This document shows positions 9,963 to 18,623 of a stretch of 64,000 nt of DNA, in pieces. Position 1 is the first letter of the stretch. Every line of letters begins with the position of its first letter. The notes beneath the pieces were generated by a model, which was given only the letters and a program-made list of their open reading frames with translations, was not told the origin of the DNA and searched no databases. Origin of the DNA: Sphingomonadales bacterium 12-68-11 (GTDB lineage: Bacteria; Pseudomonadota; Alphaproteobacteria; Sphingomonadales; Sphingomonadaceae); the NCBI GenBank assembly GCA_002279825.1, contig NCCV01000003.1:186001-250000 (forward strand), written 5' to 3'. The position numbers and the translations under genes are program-made.

Positions 9963-10439
9963 ATGCTGCAGTCGGCTCGAATCGCGCTGGCGGTGCTTCT
10001 CGCAGCGGGTGCCGCCGGCACCGCGCGGGCGGAACTGGTGAATCCCTCGAACCCCCAGAAGATCGTCGAGATCGTCCAGTCGCGCGGCTGGCCGGCCAAG
10101 CTGATCACCTCGCGCGACGACGATCCCTACATCGAAAGCGAGCACAAGGGGCTCAAGTTCCTCGTGCTGTTCATGAACTGCAACGACGATCACCGGCAGT
10201 GCAAGACGCTGCAATACTACCTCGGCTTCAGCGACGCCAAGGACACCACGCTCGACCGGCTCAACGAGTGGAACCGGACCAAGCGCTTCGCCCGCGCCTA
10301 CCGCGACGAGACCGGCGATCCGGTGCTGGAGATGGATCTCGACGTCGATTTCGCCGGCCTGCCGCGCGAGAACATCGGCGAGACGCTCAACACCTGGTCG
10401 ACGCTGATGGATTCGTTCCACGAGTTCCTTTTCGACTGA
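9963..10439 (+). CDS. Exported YbjN-domain protein
   Basis: A 158-residue protein with a signal peptide (LQSARIALAVLLAAGAAGTARA) followed by a YbjN-type domain, a small alpha/beta fold related to type III secretion chaperones. Features of the family seen here are the SRGWPAKL beginning, a central FMNCNDDHRQCKTLQYY stretch, and the NEWNRTKRFARAY helix. It is probably periplasmic. The biochemical role of YbjN proteins is unsettled. It is preceded by AGGGGGTAA and is divergent from nuoA. Confidence 0.85.
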   Translation: MLQSARIALAVLLAAGAAGTARAELVNPSNPQKIVEIVQSRGWPAKLITSRDDDPYIESEHKGLKFLVLFMNCNDDHRQCKTLQYYLGFSDAKDTTLDRLNEWNRTKRFARAYRDETGDPVLEMDLDVDFAGLPRENIGETLNTWSTLMDSFHEFLFD

Positions 10440-10527
10440 GCCGCTGCGGAACCGCGGACCTGGAATTGTCAGGACCGCGGCCCATGTCTAGGGCAACGGC
10501 AAGTGCACCGCTGCGAAAGATCCGCTC

Positions 10528-11724
10528 ATGGCCCAGTTCTCCGAATCCGATCCGATCGTCATCCTGTCCTATGCCCGCACTCCGATGGGCGCGATGCAGG
10601 GCGCGCTCGCCGAAGTCGACGCCACCGATCTCGGCGCCACCGCGGTCAAGGCGGCGGTCGAACGGGCCGGCATCTCGGGCGATTCGATCGACCGGATCTA
10701 CATGGGCTGCGTCCTGCCCGCCGGGCTTGGCCAGGCGCCGGCACGCCAGGCGGCGCTCAAGGCCGGCCTGCCCAAGTCGGTCCAGGCAACCACCGTCAAC
10801 AAAGTCTGCGGTAGCGGCATGCAGACTGTGATCATGGGCTCGGAAGCGCTTGCGGTCGGCAATGCCGACGTGATCGTCGCCGGCGGCATGGAGAGCATGA
10901 CCAACGCGCCTTACCTGCTCAAGAAGCACCGCTCGGGCGCGCGCATCGGGCACGACACGGCTTACGATCACATGTTCCTAGACGGGCTCGAAGATGCCTA
11001 CGAGGCCGGCAAGGCGATGGGCGCCTTCGCGCAGTGCACGGCCGACGAATACCAGCTGACCCGCCAGGACATGGACCAGTTCGCTATCACCTCGCTCGAG
11101 CGGGCCAGCGCCGCGATAAGCGGCGGCGCGTTCGCGGGCGAGGTGGTGCCGGTCACGGTCAAGACCCGCAAGGGCGACGTCGTGGTCGATACCGACGAGC
11201 AGCCGGGCAAGGCCAACCCCGCCAAGATCCCCGAGCTGCGCGCCGCTTTCGCCAAGGACGGGACGATCACCGCCGCCACCTCGAGTTCGATCTCGGATGG
11301 CGCCGCGGCGATCGTGCTGGTGCGCGAAAGCACCGCCAAGGCGCTCGGCAAGACGCCGATCGCGCGCATCGTCGCGACTGCCGCGCACGCGCAGGAACCC
11401 AAGGACTTTACTACCGCGCCGGTCGGCGCGATCCGGAAAGTGCTCGACAAGGCCGGCTGGGCGGTCGGCGACGTCGACTTGTGGGAAGTCAACGAGGCCT
11501 TTGCCTGCGTCGCAATGTTCGCGATGAAGGACATCGGCATCGGCCACGACAAGATCAACGTCCACGGCGGGGCGACCGCGCTCGGCCACCCGATCGGGGC
11601 GAGCGGCACGCGGATCATCGTCACCCTGCTGGGCGCGCTCAAGGAGCGCGGGCTGAAGCGCGGCGTGGCCAGCCTGTGCATCGGCGGCGGCGAAGGCACC
11701 GCGCTGGCGCTCGAGCTAGCCTAA
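10528..11724 (+). CDS. Acetyl-CoA C-acyltransferase (thiolase)
   Basis: A 398-residue type II thiolase that condenses or cleaves acyl-CoA units (acetyl-CoA to acetoacetyl-CoA, or the last step of beta-oxidation). The nucleophile is Cys94 in NKVCGSGMQ; the other catalytic residues are His354 in GHPIGASG and Cys384 in CIGGGEG. The length is normal. It is monocistronic and ends just before a strong hairpin. The sequence does not separate a biosynthetic AtoB/PhaA role from a degradative one. Confidence 0.95.
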   Translation: MAQFSESDPIVILSYARTPMGAMQGALAEVDATDLGATAVKAAVERAGISGDSIDRIYMGCVLPAGLGQAPARQAALKAGLPKSVQATTVNKVCGSGMQTVIMGSEALAVGNADVIVAGGMESMTNAPYLLKKHRSGARIGHDTAYDHMFLDGLEDAYEAGKAMGAFAQCTADEYQLTRQDMDQFAITSLERASAAISGGAFAGEVVPVTVKTRKGDVVVDTDEQPGKANPAKIPELRAAFAKDGTITAATSSSISDGAAAIVLVRESTAKALGKTPIARIVATAAHAQEPKDFTTAPVGAIRKVLDKAGWAVGDVDLWEVNEAFACVAMFAMKDIGIGHDKINVHGGATALGHPIGASGTRIIVTLLGALKERGLKRGVASLCIGGGEGTALALELA

Positions 11725-11728
11725 GCGT

Positions 11729-11752
11729 TCCCCTCCCACCCGCGGGAGGGGA
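11729..11752. terminator. Hairpin between convergent genes
   Basis: A perfect 9-bp inverted repeat (TCCCCTCCC / GGGAGGGGA) with a 6-base loop, placed between the thiolase stop and the stop of the convergent SH3 gene. There is no strong T-run, so it could act in both directions as a terminator or simply stabilise the two mRNA ends. Confidence 0.55.
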
Positions 11753-11753
11753 C

Positions 11754-12221
11754 TTAGGGTTCGCCCGCGCCCCACAGGCGGCGGCTACGAATCCAGCCCT
11801 TGTGGCCGGCCGCGTCGATACGGCACCAGCCGCCATCGCACCCGCCCAGCGCGGCGACCACGCCCGGCTCGGCCCGCCACAGCAGTTTGGCCGTGTCGCT
11901 CGGCTCCGCGCGAAGCTCGGCCAGGCCCTCGCCGACCACGATCGCGCTGCGGTCCGGGGTCAGCAGCCGGGCCACAACCCATCCGCGGGTACCGGCGGGA
12001 TCCTCGACCAGGCGCCAGCCCTGATTGACCCGCACCACCCGCACCGGCAGCCCGGCGCGGCGATAGACCCAGTCGATCGGATAGTCCGGGCTCGGGCCGA
12101 CGCGCATGTTGACTTCGTCCGACCGCAAGCTCGCCCAATAGGGCACCGCGCGCTCCTGGGCGTGAGCGGGACCGGCGAATGCCAGCGAGAGCAGCAGGGG
12201 AATCAACCAAGAAGGACGCAT
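11754..12221 (-). CDS. Exported SH3-domain protein
   Basis: A 155-residue protein with a signal peptide ending GPAHA, then two bacterial SH3-like repeats. The first contains DEVNMRVGPSPDYPIDWVY and GWRLVEDPAGTRGWV, the second AELRAEPSDTAKLLWRAE and GWCRIDAAGHKGWIRS. Such modules bind peptidoglycan or other envelope ligands. The ATG at 12219-12221 is chosen because it gives a clean signal peptide; an upstream in-frame extension lacks one. The same protein type is widespread in sphingomonads as an uncharacterised SH3 protein. Confidence 0.85.
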   Translation of the reverse strand: MRPSWLIPLLLSLAFAGPAHAQERAVPYWASLRSDEVNMRVGPSPDYPIDWVYRRAGLPVRVVRVNQGWRLVEDPAGTRGWVVARLLTPDRSAIVVGEGLAELRAEPSDTAKLLWRAEPGVVAALGGCDGGWCRIDAAGHKGWIRSRRLWGAGEP

Positions 12222-12364
12222 GGCAGCGTCATAGTGACGGCGCCCCCCGTTCATCAACCGGGCGATTTGCCTCTCGGTGCAAAGCGAGCCCCACTGCCCC
12301 GCGCGCGGCGCGATTGCGAACAGAGGGGAAAGCGCGATCAACCGCAGACGCGCTCTGAAATCCC

Positions 12365-13771
12365 TCAATCCCCGGTCAGGATCCGGTCGACCAGCTGCTT
12401 CACCGTCGGGGTGAAGTTGTTCGAGTAGAACGGGTCCTGCTTGAAGCGGTACGCGGCGTGGCCGGCGAACATCAGGTTGCGGTCGGTGTCGTCGCCGTGG
12501 GCGATGTCCTGCAGCGTCTTCTGGATGCAGAAGCTGCGCGGATCGGCGAGCCGGCCGGTGGTGTAATCGTCATGGTCCTTCCACGACGAGAACCCGCAGT
12601 GCGATAGGCAGCCCATGCAGGCGGTCTGGTCCTCGCGGATCACCGCGCGTTCCTCCGGGGTGACGAACACCACCGTGTCGTCGGGGGTCTTGAGCGCTTC
12701 GGTGAAGCCTTGCCCCGCCCAGGCGCGCGCATGATCGCGGTCGCGCGGGGTGACCCAGAAGTTCTTGCCCTTGACCCCAACGTCGAGCTGCACGGTGTGA
12801 TCGCCAGCCTCGACCCGCGAGTAAGGAATCTGGCGCTGGCTGCGCGCCTCGAGCTGCCGGAGGAAGGGATTGCGTACGGCCGAGCTGTAGAACCCGGTCG
12901 GGCTGAAGCGGTGCAGCAGGATGTCGCCCGGCTCGAGGTCGCGCAGCCGGTCCTTCCAGCCTTGCGGGATCGGGCTTTCTTCGGTCAGCAGCGGCCGCGT
13001 GCCGAACTGGAAAGCGATCTGCCCGAGTTCGGGATTGTCGATCCAGTTCTCCCATTCGCGCAGGAACCACACCCCGCCGGCCATGATGATCGGCACGTTG
13101 TCGGAAATGCCCTCGGCACGCATCGTCTCGCGCAGCGCCTTGACGCGCGGATAGGGGTCCTCGGGCTTCAGCGGGTCTTCCGCGTTGCTGAGCCCGTTGT
13201 GCCCGCCCGCCAGCCACGGGTCCTCGTAAACCACCGCCGCCATCAGCTCGCTGACCTTGTGGTAGGCACGCTTCCACAGCGCGCGGAACGCCCGCGCCGA
13301 GCTGATGATCGGCAGGTAATTGACGTTGTAGCGCGCCGCGATCTCGCTCAGCTTGTAGGGCATTCCCGCCCCGCAGGTCACGCCTGCGACCAGCCCGCGA
13401 GTTTTCTCGAGCACCCCTTCGAGCACCTGCTGCGCGCCGCCCATTTCCCACAGCACGTTGATATTGATCGCGCCTTTGCCGCCCGCGATGTCATAGGCCC
13501 GGCGCACTTGCTCGACCGCGCCGTCGATGGCGTAGCGGACGAGCTGTTCGTGCCGCTCGAGCCGGGTAAGCTGCTCGTAGATCTGCGGGATGATGCGCCC
13601 TTCGGCGTCATAGCTGTCGGCGTTGACCGCGCTGACCGTGCCGATGCCGCCGGCCGCCGCCCAGGCGCCCGAGCTCAAGTGGTTGGTCGCGGAGACGCCC
13701 TTGCCTCCTTCGATCAGCGGCCAGACTTCGCGCCCGCCGTAAAGAATAGGCTTAAGCCCTTTGAATTCCAT
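12365..13771 (-). CDS. Nitronate monooxygenase family flavoprotein
   Basis: A 468-residue FMN enzyme of the 2-nitropropane dioxygenase / nitronate monooxygenase family, which oxidises alkyl nitronates. The TIM-barrel core shows GVTCGAGMPYKLSEIA and PIIMAGGVWFLREW, the latter fitting the phosphate-binding region. The C-terminal quarter carries a Cys motif CMGCLSHCGFSSW, not usual for short members, which suggests a metal or disulphide site. The start at ATG 13769-13771 has an AGGA ribosome binding site; an ATG eight codons upstream is possible. Confidence 0.85.
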   Translation of the reverse strand: MEFKGLKPILYGGREVWPLIEGGKGVSATNHLSSGAWAAAGGIGTVSAVNADSYDAEGRIIPQIYEQLTRLERHEQLVRYAIDGAVEQVRRAYDIAGGKGAININVLWEMGGAQQVLEGVLEKTRGLVAGVTCGAGMPYKLSEIAARYNVNYLPIISSARAFRALWKRAYHKVSELMAAVVYEDPWLAGGHNGLSNAEDPLKPEDPYPRVKALRETMRAEGISDNVPIIMAGGVWFLREWENWIDNPELGQIAFQFGTRPLLTEESPIPQGWKDRLRDLEPGDILLHRFSPTGFYSSAVRNPFLRQLEARSQRQIPYSRVEAGDHTVQLDVGVKGKNFWVTPRDRDHARAWAGQGFTEALKTPDDTVVFVTPEERAVIREDQTACMGCLSHCGFSSWKDHDDYTTGRLADPRSFCIQKTLQDIAHGDDTDRNLMFAGHAAYRFKQDPFYSNNFTPTVKQLVDRILTGD

Positions 13772-13791
13772 GTTCGATCCTACTGCGCCGG

Positions 13792-14529
13792 TCATGTCCC
13801 GGCAGATACGGAAGCCCCCGTGGCCAGGCTGCACGGCTTGATCTCGGCCGGGTCGGGGCGTGCCCCCTCGGCCACGAATTGGGCATAATAGCCCGCAACT
13901 TGCGGCATGCGAACAAATTCCACCAGCTTGAAACCGACCGCCGCGAGTTCGCAGAACAGCAGCTGCGGCGGAATGCCGTGCCGGTCGGTCGGCCGATCGA
14001 CGTCGACCACGATCACCTGCCCACCGGGGCGCAGCGCGGGACGTAAGCGCCACAGGAAGGCGTAAGGCTCGCCCACCTCGTGGTACATGTGGACCATGAA
14101 GACGCGGTCGAAGCTGGCCGCGGGCAGCTTCGGATCGTCGGGCGTGCCGAGCCGCACCGAGACGTTGTCGAGCCGCTCGCGCAGCACCCGCTGGCCGAGC
14201 CGGTCGCGCGCGCCCGCGTCGATGTCTTGGGCCAGAACCCGCCCCGCCTGGCCGACACGCTCGGCCAGGCGGACGGTATAATACCCCTCGCCCGAGCCGA
14301 TGTCGGCCACGGTCATGCCCGGCGCGATCTTGGCGAGGTCCATCACCGTGGTCGCCTCGTTACGGTCGTCGCGGGCCTGCTCGGTGGAGATGCTGTACCG
14401 GCCGGGCGACGAGGTGGGCCGGTCGGCCTGCGGAAAATCGCGGGAGGTGGGCGCGCGATCCTGGTCGGCCGCCGGCTGACAGGCGGAGAGGCCGAGCAGA
14501 AACGGCAGGAAGAACGGCACACGGATCAT
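13792..14529 (-). CDS. Lipoprotein-type class I methyltransferase
   Basis: A 245-residue SAM-dependent methyltransferase fold with a lipoprotein signal (FLPFLLGLSACQP, lipobox LSAC). SAM motif I is VADIGSGEGYYTV, followed by an acidic residue region (QDID) and the SFDRVFMVHMYHEV post-motif. Methyltransferases with a predicted lipoprotein export signal recur in alphaproteobacteria, and their substrate is unknown; how SAM would be supplied outside the cytoplasm is a puzzle. It lies 20 bases upstream of the nitronate monooxygenase on the same strand. Confidence 0.85.
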   Translation of the reverse strand: MIRVPFFLPFLLGLSACQPAADQDRAPTSRDFPQADRPTSSPGRYSISTEQARDDRNEATTVMDLAKIAPGMTVADIGSGEGYYTVRLAERVGQAGRVLAQDIDAGARDRLGQRVLRERLDNVSVRLGTPDDPKLPAASFDRVFMVHMYHEVGEPYAFLWRLRPALRPGGQVIVVDVDRPTDRHGIPPQLLFCELAAVGFKLVEFVRMPQVAGYYAQFVAEGARPDPAEIKPCSLATGASVSAGT

Positions 14530-14575
14530 GGGACGGCGCGCCTTAGCCGCCTGTTTCAGCCTTGGCAAAAGCCAA

Positions 14576-16666
14576 TCAGCGGGCAGACAATGCGCCTGTC
14601 AGGTCGACGCGCCGGCGCTCGGTGACTTTCCCTTCGACCAGCTCCGCCTCGATCAGGTCGGTCGCCATCAGGCCGTAGACCTTGCCGCCGAGGAAGAACG
14701 GCCGGGTGTTGCCGTACCAGTCGATGCAGGACACTTCGCACTCGTAGCCTGCCGCGGTGACGACTTCCTGTTCCGGCTTGCCTCTCAACAAGCCGGCATC
14801 GGCGAGGCGCCCGCCGGAATCGAACGTCAGGTAGCTGAGATCGGACACCGTTGAGTTCCACCACCAGCGCCCGGCGTCCTCGTGGCGCTCGACGGTCGGA
14901 ACGCCCAGCACGCCGCCTCCGGTTTCGCTCACCTTACTGTTGAACGCGTGGCTGCGCCCCTCGCTCTCGAAGCGATTGTCAAGCCGGAGAGTGCTGGAGA
15001 TCAGCGCCGGGCCGTCCAGATCGAGATAGGTCAGGCTGAGACCACCCAGATCGCGATAGCCGGTCAGCAAGATGTCGTCACCGATACGCTCGATGCGGAT
15101 GACGTTGTGCGGCTGACCGATGGCGGTCGCGGCCTGTGGCCGTCCGAGCGGGACCGCGTAAGCCGACGGACCGAGGTTCTTTTCCCCTTCCTCCAGATCA
15201 TCGGGGCGCCCCGAATAGTTGGCCCGGCCGCCATAGACCAGCCAGTCGCCGGCGAAACGGTTCTCAACCACCGGAACTCCCGGATCGGGCAAGGCAATGA
15301 AACGGCTGTCGCGCGCTTCGCGATACGTGGGGCCGAAGGCGCTGCGCGGTTCGTCGATCAACGCCACTTCGTGCGGCTGATCGTAAGAGGAACCGCAATA
15401 GTGCCGCCGCCAGCTCACAAGCGCCCTGAACCGTCCATCGTGCTCGTCCATCGAGAACTGGTCAAAGTTCACGCCCCGTGCGCTCATGACGGCGAGTTCG
15501 CCGCGACCGACGGGCAGGCGAACGATCGCGGCAGGAACGATCTGGGACGGGCTCGCGCGACCGGTGACGGCCGGACAATCGTAAGAGCGCCAATCGGACG
15601 GATCGACGGCTGGCATCCACAGATAGACATTCTCAGGCGTAACGAACATGTCGGCCAGCTCGGTGCCGACGAAGCCGGTGGTTTCGCATTCCAGCCCGCG
15701 CGCTTCGACATCCGATAGGGGGCAGATCGATATGCTGTGAACGTAGGGCTCCTCCAGCCCGAACACCGGACGGTAGATTCTGCGGGCGTCGATAAGCTGG
15801 CGGCCCTGGCCGATGGTCTCTTCCCAGTCTTCGCCAGGCTGCCAGCGTCGCACGACCGGGCGCTTTCTGGCATCGAGCAAGTCGCGCGCGGCAAAAGGTG
15901 TCTTGATGATCAGGCGATCGCCAATGATGCGCGTCGCGTAGTTGTCGACATCGTAGTAGTCTTCCGAGGAAATCAGGAACACGCCGCGCCGGGTGAAGCG
16001 TCCGCTCTGCTGGTCGAGGCGGAAGACCGAGATTTCGCTCGCACTGTCCTCGTAGCTGTAGGCGGTGATGATGGCTTGGTCGCCCTGTACCAGCATCTCG
16101 TCGTACCAGTCGGCGCCGATCGGCTCGCCCCGCTCGTAGCGCCGGTACACGTCGATGCGGTCGGTTACGCGCATGCTGGGATAATGGATGGCGAAGATGC
16201 GACCATCCTGCAGCACCAGCAGGTACTCGCCGATCTGCTTGACGATATCGCCCTCGTCCACCCCCGCTACCTGCACATTGGTGATCGTCGGGGTCGAAAC
16301 TCTGCTGCCGGTGACAACGATCGATCCCCTCCCTTCCGGCACGCAGGCGTCGCTGTCCGGCGTAGCGTTACAGTCGATCTGGATCGCGGACTGAGCGACC
16401 ACGATTTCGATCGGTCCTTGCGAGCTATCCTGCTGCGAAAACCGATACCGGCCTGACCGCGGATGGCGCCTCTGGTAGAGCCGGCTGACCTCACGCAGGT
16501 AGCGTCGGAAATCCTGCTCGCTGGCAAAAGTCTGCAACTCGGGTGAAGCCAGCGCGATCAGGTCGCGATCCTGGAAAGAGGGTCTTTCCGCCTGCGCCAT
16601 CGCGGGCCCTGCGAAACACATCGCCATGAGCCCTACGACGACGGTCATCACCGCGCGTCGCTGCAT
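14576..16666 (-). CDS. Secreted beta-propeller domain protein
   Basis: A 696-residue exported protein with a signal peptide ending GPAMA. The segment TNVQVAGVDEGDIVKQIGEYL is the hallmark of the secreted C-terminal beta-propeller family (distantly WD40-like); repeated propeller blades follow, such as RIFAIHYPSMRVTDRIDVY and RIERIGDDILLTGYRDLGG. Several Cys pairs (CNATPDSDAC, CEVSCIDWYG) suggest disulphides. The length fits the family. No partner or enzymatic role is evident. The gene is isolated between a methyltransferase lipoprotein and prfB. Confidence 0.85.
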   Translation of the reverse strand: MQRRAVMTVVVGLMAMCFAGPAMAQAERPSFQDRDLIALASPELQTFASEQDFRRYLREVSRLYQRRHPRSGRYRFSQQDSSQGPIEIVVAQSAIQIDCNATPDSDACVPEGRGSIVVTGSRVSTPTITNVQVAGVDEGDIVKQIGEYLLVLQDGRIFAIHYPSMRVTDRIDVYRRYERGEPIGADWYDEMLVQGDQAIITAYSYEDSASEISVFRLDQQSGRFTRRGVFLISSEDYYDVDNYATRIIGDRLIIKTPFAARDLLDARKRPVVRRWQPGEDWEETIGQGRQLIDARRIYRPVFGLEEPYVHSISICPLSDVEARGLECETTGFVGTELADMFVTPENVYLWMPAVDPSDWRSYDCPAVTGRASPSQIVPAAIVRLPVGRGELAVMSARGVNFDQFSMDEHDGRFRALVSWRRHYCGSSYDQPHEVALIDEPRSAFGPTYREARDSRFIALPDPGVPVVENRFAGDWLVYGGRANYSGRPDDLEEGEKNLGPSAYAVPLGRPQAATAIGQPHNVIRIERIGDDILLTGYRDLGGLSLTYLDLDGPALISSTLRLDNRFESEGRSHAFNSKVSETGGGVLGVPTVERHEDAGRWWWNSTVSDLSYLTFDSGGRLADAGLLRGKPEQEVVTAAGYECEVSCIDWYGNTRPFFLGGKVYGLMATDLIEAELVEGKVTERRRVDLTGALSAR

Positions 16667-16716
16667 CGTCTATCTCCCCGTTGCGAAGATGCTCGCCGCG
16701 GGGATCGAGTGCAACC

Positions 16717-17844
16717 TTAATCCACGTCCTCCACCTCGACCGTCTCGCCGGTCACGCGCTGGGCCAGCGCGGCGGCGATGAAGTCGTCGATTTCGCCGTC
16801 GAGCACGTCGCCGGGCGAGGTCGAGGTGGTGCCGGTGCGCAGGTCCTTGACCAGCTGGTAGGGCTGGAGGACGTAGCTGCGGATCTGGTGGCCCCAGCCG
16901 ATCTCGGTCTTTTCCTGGTACTCGCCCGCCGCCACGGCCTCGCGCATCGCCATCTCGCGCTCGTAGAGCCGGGCCTTGAGCATGTTCATCGCGGTGGCGC
17001 GGTTCTTGTGCTGGCTGCGGTCGTTCTGGCTGGCGACCACCACGCCGGTGGGAAGGTGGGTGATGCGCACCGCGCTGTCGGTGGTGTTGATATGCTGGCC
17101 GCCCGCGCCGCTGGCGCGGTAGGTGTCGATCCTGAGGTCGCCGTCGTTGATCTCGATCTCGACGTTGTCGTCGATCACCGGATAGACCCACACCGAACTG
17201 AACGAGGTATGGCGCCGCGCCGAGCTGTCGTAAGGGCTGATCCGCACCAGCCGGTGCACGCCGCTTTCGGTCTTGGCGTAGCCATAGGCGTTCTCGCCCT
17301 TGATCTGCAGCGTGGCGGACTTGATTCCGGCTTGCTCGCCGGCCTGGTACTCGACGGTTTCGACCTTGTAGCCTTTGCGCTCGGCCCAGCGGGCATACAT
17401 TCGCATCAGCATCTCGGCCCAGTCCTGGCTCTCGGTGCCGCCCGCGCCGGCGTGGATTTCGAGATAAGTGTCGTTGCCGTCGACTTCGCCGGCGAGCAGC
17501 GCCTGGACCTTGTCAGCATCCGCACGGTCGGCGAGCTTGGCAAGGCTCGCCAGCCCCTCAGCGACCACCGCGTCGTCGTTCTCGGCCTCACCGAGTTCGA
17601 CGAACTCGACCGCGTCGGCCATTTCGGAGGAGATTTCCCGGACAGTACCGATCGCCGCATCGAGCCGGCGTCGCTCGCGCATCAGCTCCTCGGCGCGCTT
17701 GGGATCGTTCCACAGCGCCGGGTCCTCGACCCGTGCGTTGAGTTCGTCGAGCCGGCGCAGCGCGCGCTCCCAGTCGAGCGAGCGGCGCACCAGCGCCAGC
17801 GCGGCCTCGATCCGCTCGATATGGGCCTGCCCTTCGGCACGCAT
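16717..17844 (-). CDS. prfB: Peptide chain release factor 2
   Basis: A 375-residue class I release factor that terminates translation at UGA and UAA. The GGQ catalytic loop is present (YRASGAGGQHINTTDSAVR). The stop-codon recognition tripeptide is SPY (RISPYDSSARRHTSF) rather than the usual SPF. The reading frame is continuous from ATG 17842-17844: the internal UGA and Shine-Dalgarno-driven +1 frameshift that autoregulates prfB in many bacteria is absent. Confidence 0.97.
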   Translation of the reverse strand: MRAEGQAHIERIEAALALVRRSLDWERALRRLDELNARVEDPALWNDPKRAEELMRERRRLDAAIGTVREISSEMADAVEFVELGEAENDDAVVAEGLASLAKLADRADADKVQALLAGEVDGNDTYLEIHAGAGGTESQDWAEMLMRMYARWAERKGYKVETVEYQAGEQAGIKSATLQIKGENAYGYAKTESGVHRLVRISPYDSSARRHTSFSSVWVYPVIDDNVEIEINDGDLRIDTYRASGAGGQHINTTDSAVRITHLPTGVVVASQNDRSQHKNRATAMNMLKARLYEREMAMREAVAAGEYQEKTEIGWGHQIRSYVLQPYQLVKDLRTGTTSTSPGDVLDGEIDDFIAAALAQRVTGETVEVEDVD

Positions 17845-17970
17845 TACGTCTCTCCGTCAGCGAAAGCGGACCGCCTAGCGCAGCGATGCGGACGCGGGAA
17901 GTGGCGGTAGAAATCCTCCCCGAGCGTGTCCCGAGGACATGGCAGCCGCCTCGGCGACTGCCGGAGGGCT

Positions 17971-18005
17971 GCCCCTCCACCACCCTGCGGGTGGTCCCCC
18001 TCCCC
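17971..18005. repeat. Copy of a CCCCTCCACC...GGTGG...CCCTCCCC intergenic repeat
   Basis: A 35-base GC-rich element between prfB and the peroxiredoxin gene. The core CCACCACCCTGCGGGTGGT folds on itself and is followed by CCCCCTCCCCGAG. A close relative lies at 49672-49703 within a larger palindromic element, which points to a dispersed REP-like intergenic repeat. It may also shape the mRNA ends. Confidence 0.6.
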
Positions 18006-18031
18006 GAGCCAGCTCGAGGAGGCTAACGAGG

Positions 18032-18568
18032 CTAGAGCGCCTTGACCGCCGCGAGCGTGCGGCTGACGTGCTCGGCGTAATTCATGTCCGAATGCACCAT
18101 CACGATCCGCCCATCGCGCGCGATCACATAGGACGTGCGCGTAGTCAGCCCGGTATCGGCGCCGTTGCGCTGCAGGTTGACGTCGTAGGCGCGGATCGTC
18201 GCCGGAGTGGCGGTCGCGACCGCGAACTTGCCCGCGCATTCCTTGACCGAGAACTGCTTGAGATCGTCGAGATTGTCGCCCGACAGGCCGATCACCTGGG
18301 CGCCGGCTTTCTTGAAATCGTCGATCTGCGAGGCGAAGGCCTGCGCTTCGGCATTGCAGCCGGGGGTGAAGGCCTTGGGGAAGAAATAGACCACCACCGG
18401 CCCCTGGCGCAGCGCTTCGCGCAAATTGAAGTTGAAAGCCCGCCCGTCGAGCGCCCCCTGGGTCGAAATCTGCGGAGCGACGGCGCCCTGTTGCAGCGCG
18501 GCCGAACCGGGGGTGGCGAAGAGCAGCGCGGACAGCGCGGCGGCGAGGAGGAGCGGGCGCTTGATCAT
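18032..18568 (-). CDS. Exported peroxiredoxin (AhpC/BCP type)
   Basis: A 178-residue thiol peroxidase with a signal peptide (LLLAAALSALLFATPGSAA), so probably periplasmic. The peroxidatic residue is Cys71 in PKAFTPGCNAEA, and a second Cys at 111 (KECAGKF) could resolve it. The fold matches bacterioferritin-comigratory-type peroxiredoxins that reduce hydrogen peroxide and alkyl hydroperoxides. The start at ATG 18566-18568 is chosen because it yields the signal peptide. Its 3' end is followed by the GC-rich repeat. Confidence 0.9.
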   Translation of the reverse strand: MIKRPLLLAAALSALLFATPGSAALQQGAVAPQISTQGALDGRAFNFNLREALRQGPVVVYFFPKAFTPGCNAEAQAFASQIDDFKKAGAQVIGLSGDNLDDLKQFSVKECAGKFAVATATPATIRAYDVNLQRNGADTGLTTRTSYVIARDGRIVMVHSDMNYAEHVSRTLAAVKAL

Positions 18569-18623
18569 GCCCGCCTTATGCCCCGATGCTCGGACAAAGT
18601 CCACCGGCGAACCGCGCGCGCTA

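Noticed and set aside
16717..17844. Programmed frameshift in prfB
   Set aside because: The frame is open from the ATG with no early in-frame TGA and no CUU-UGA slippery site.
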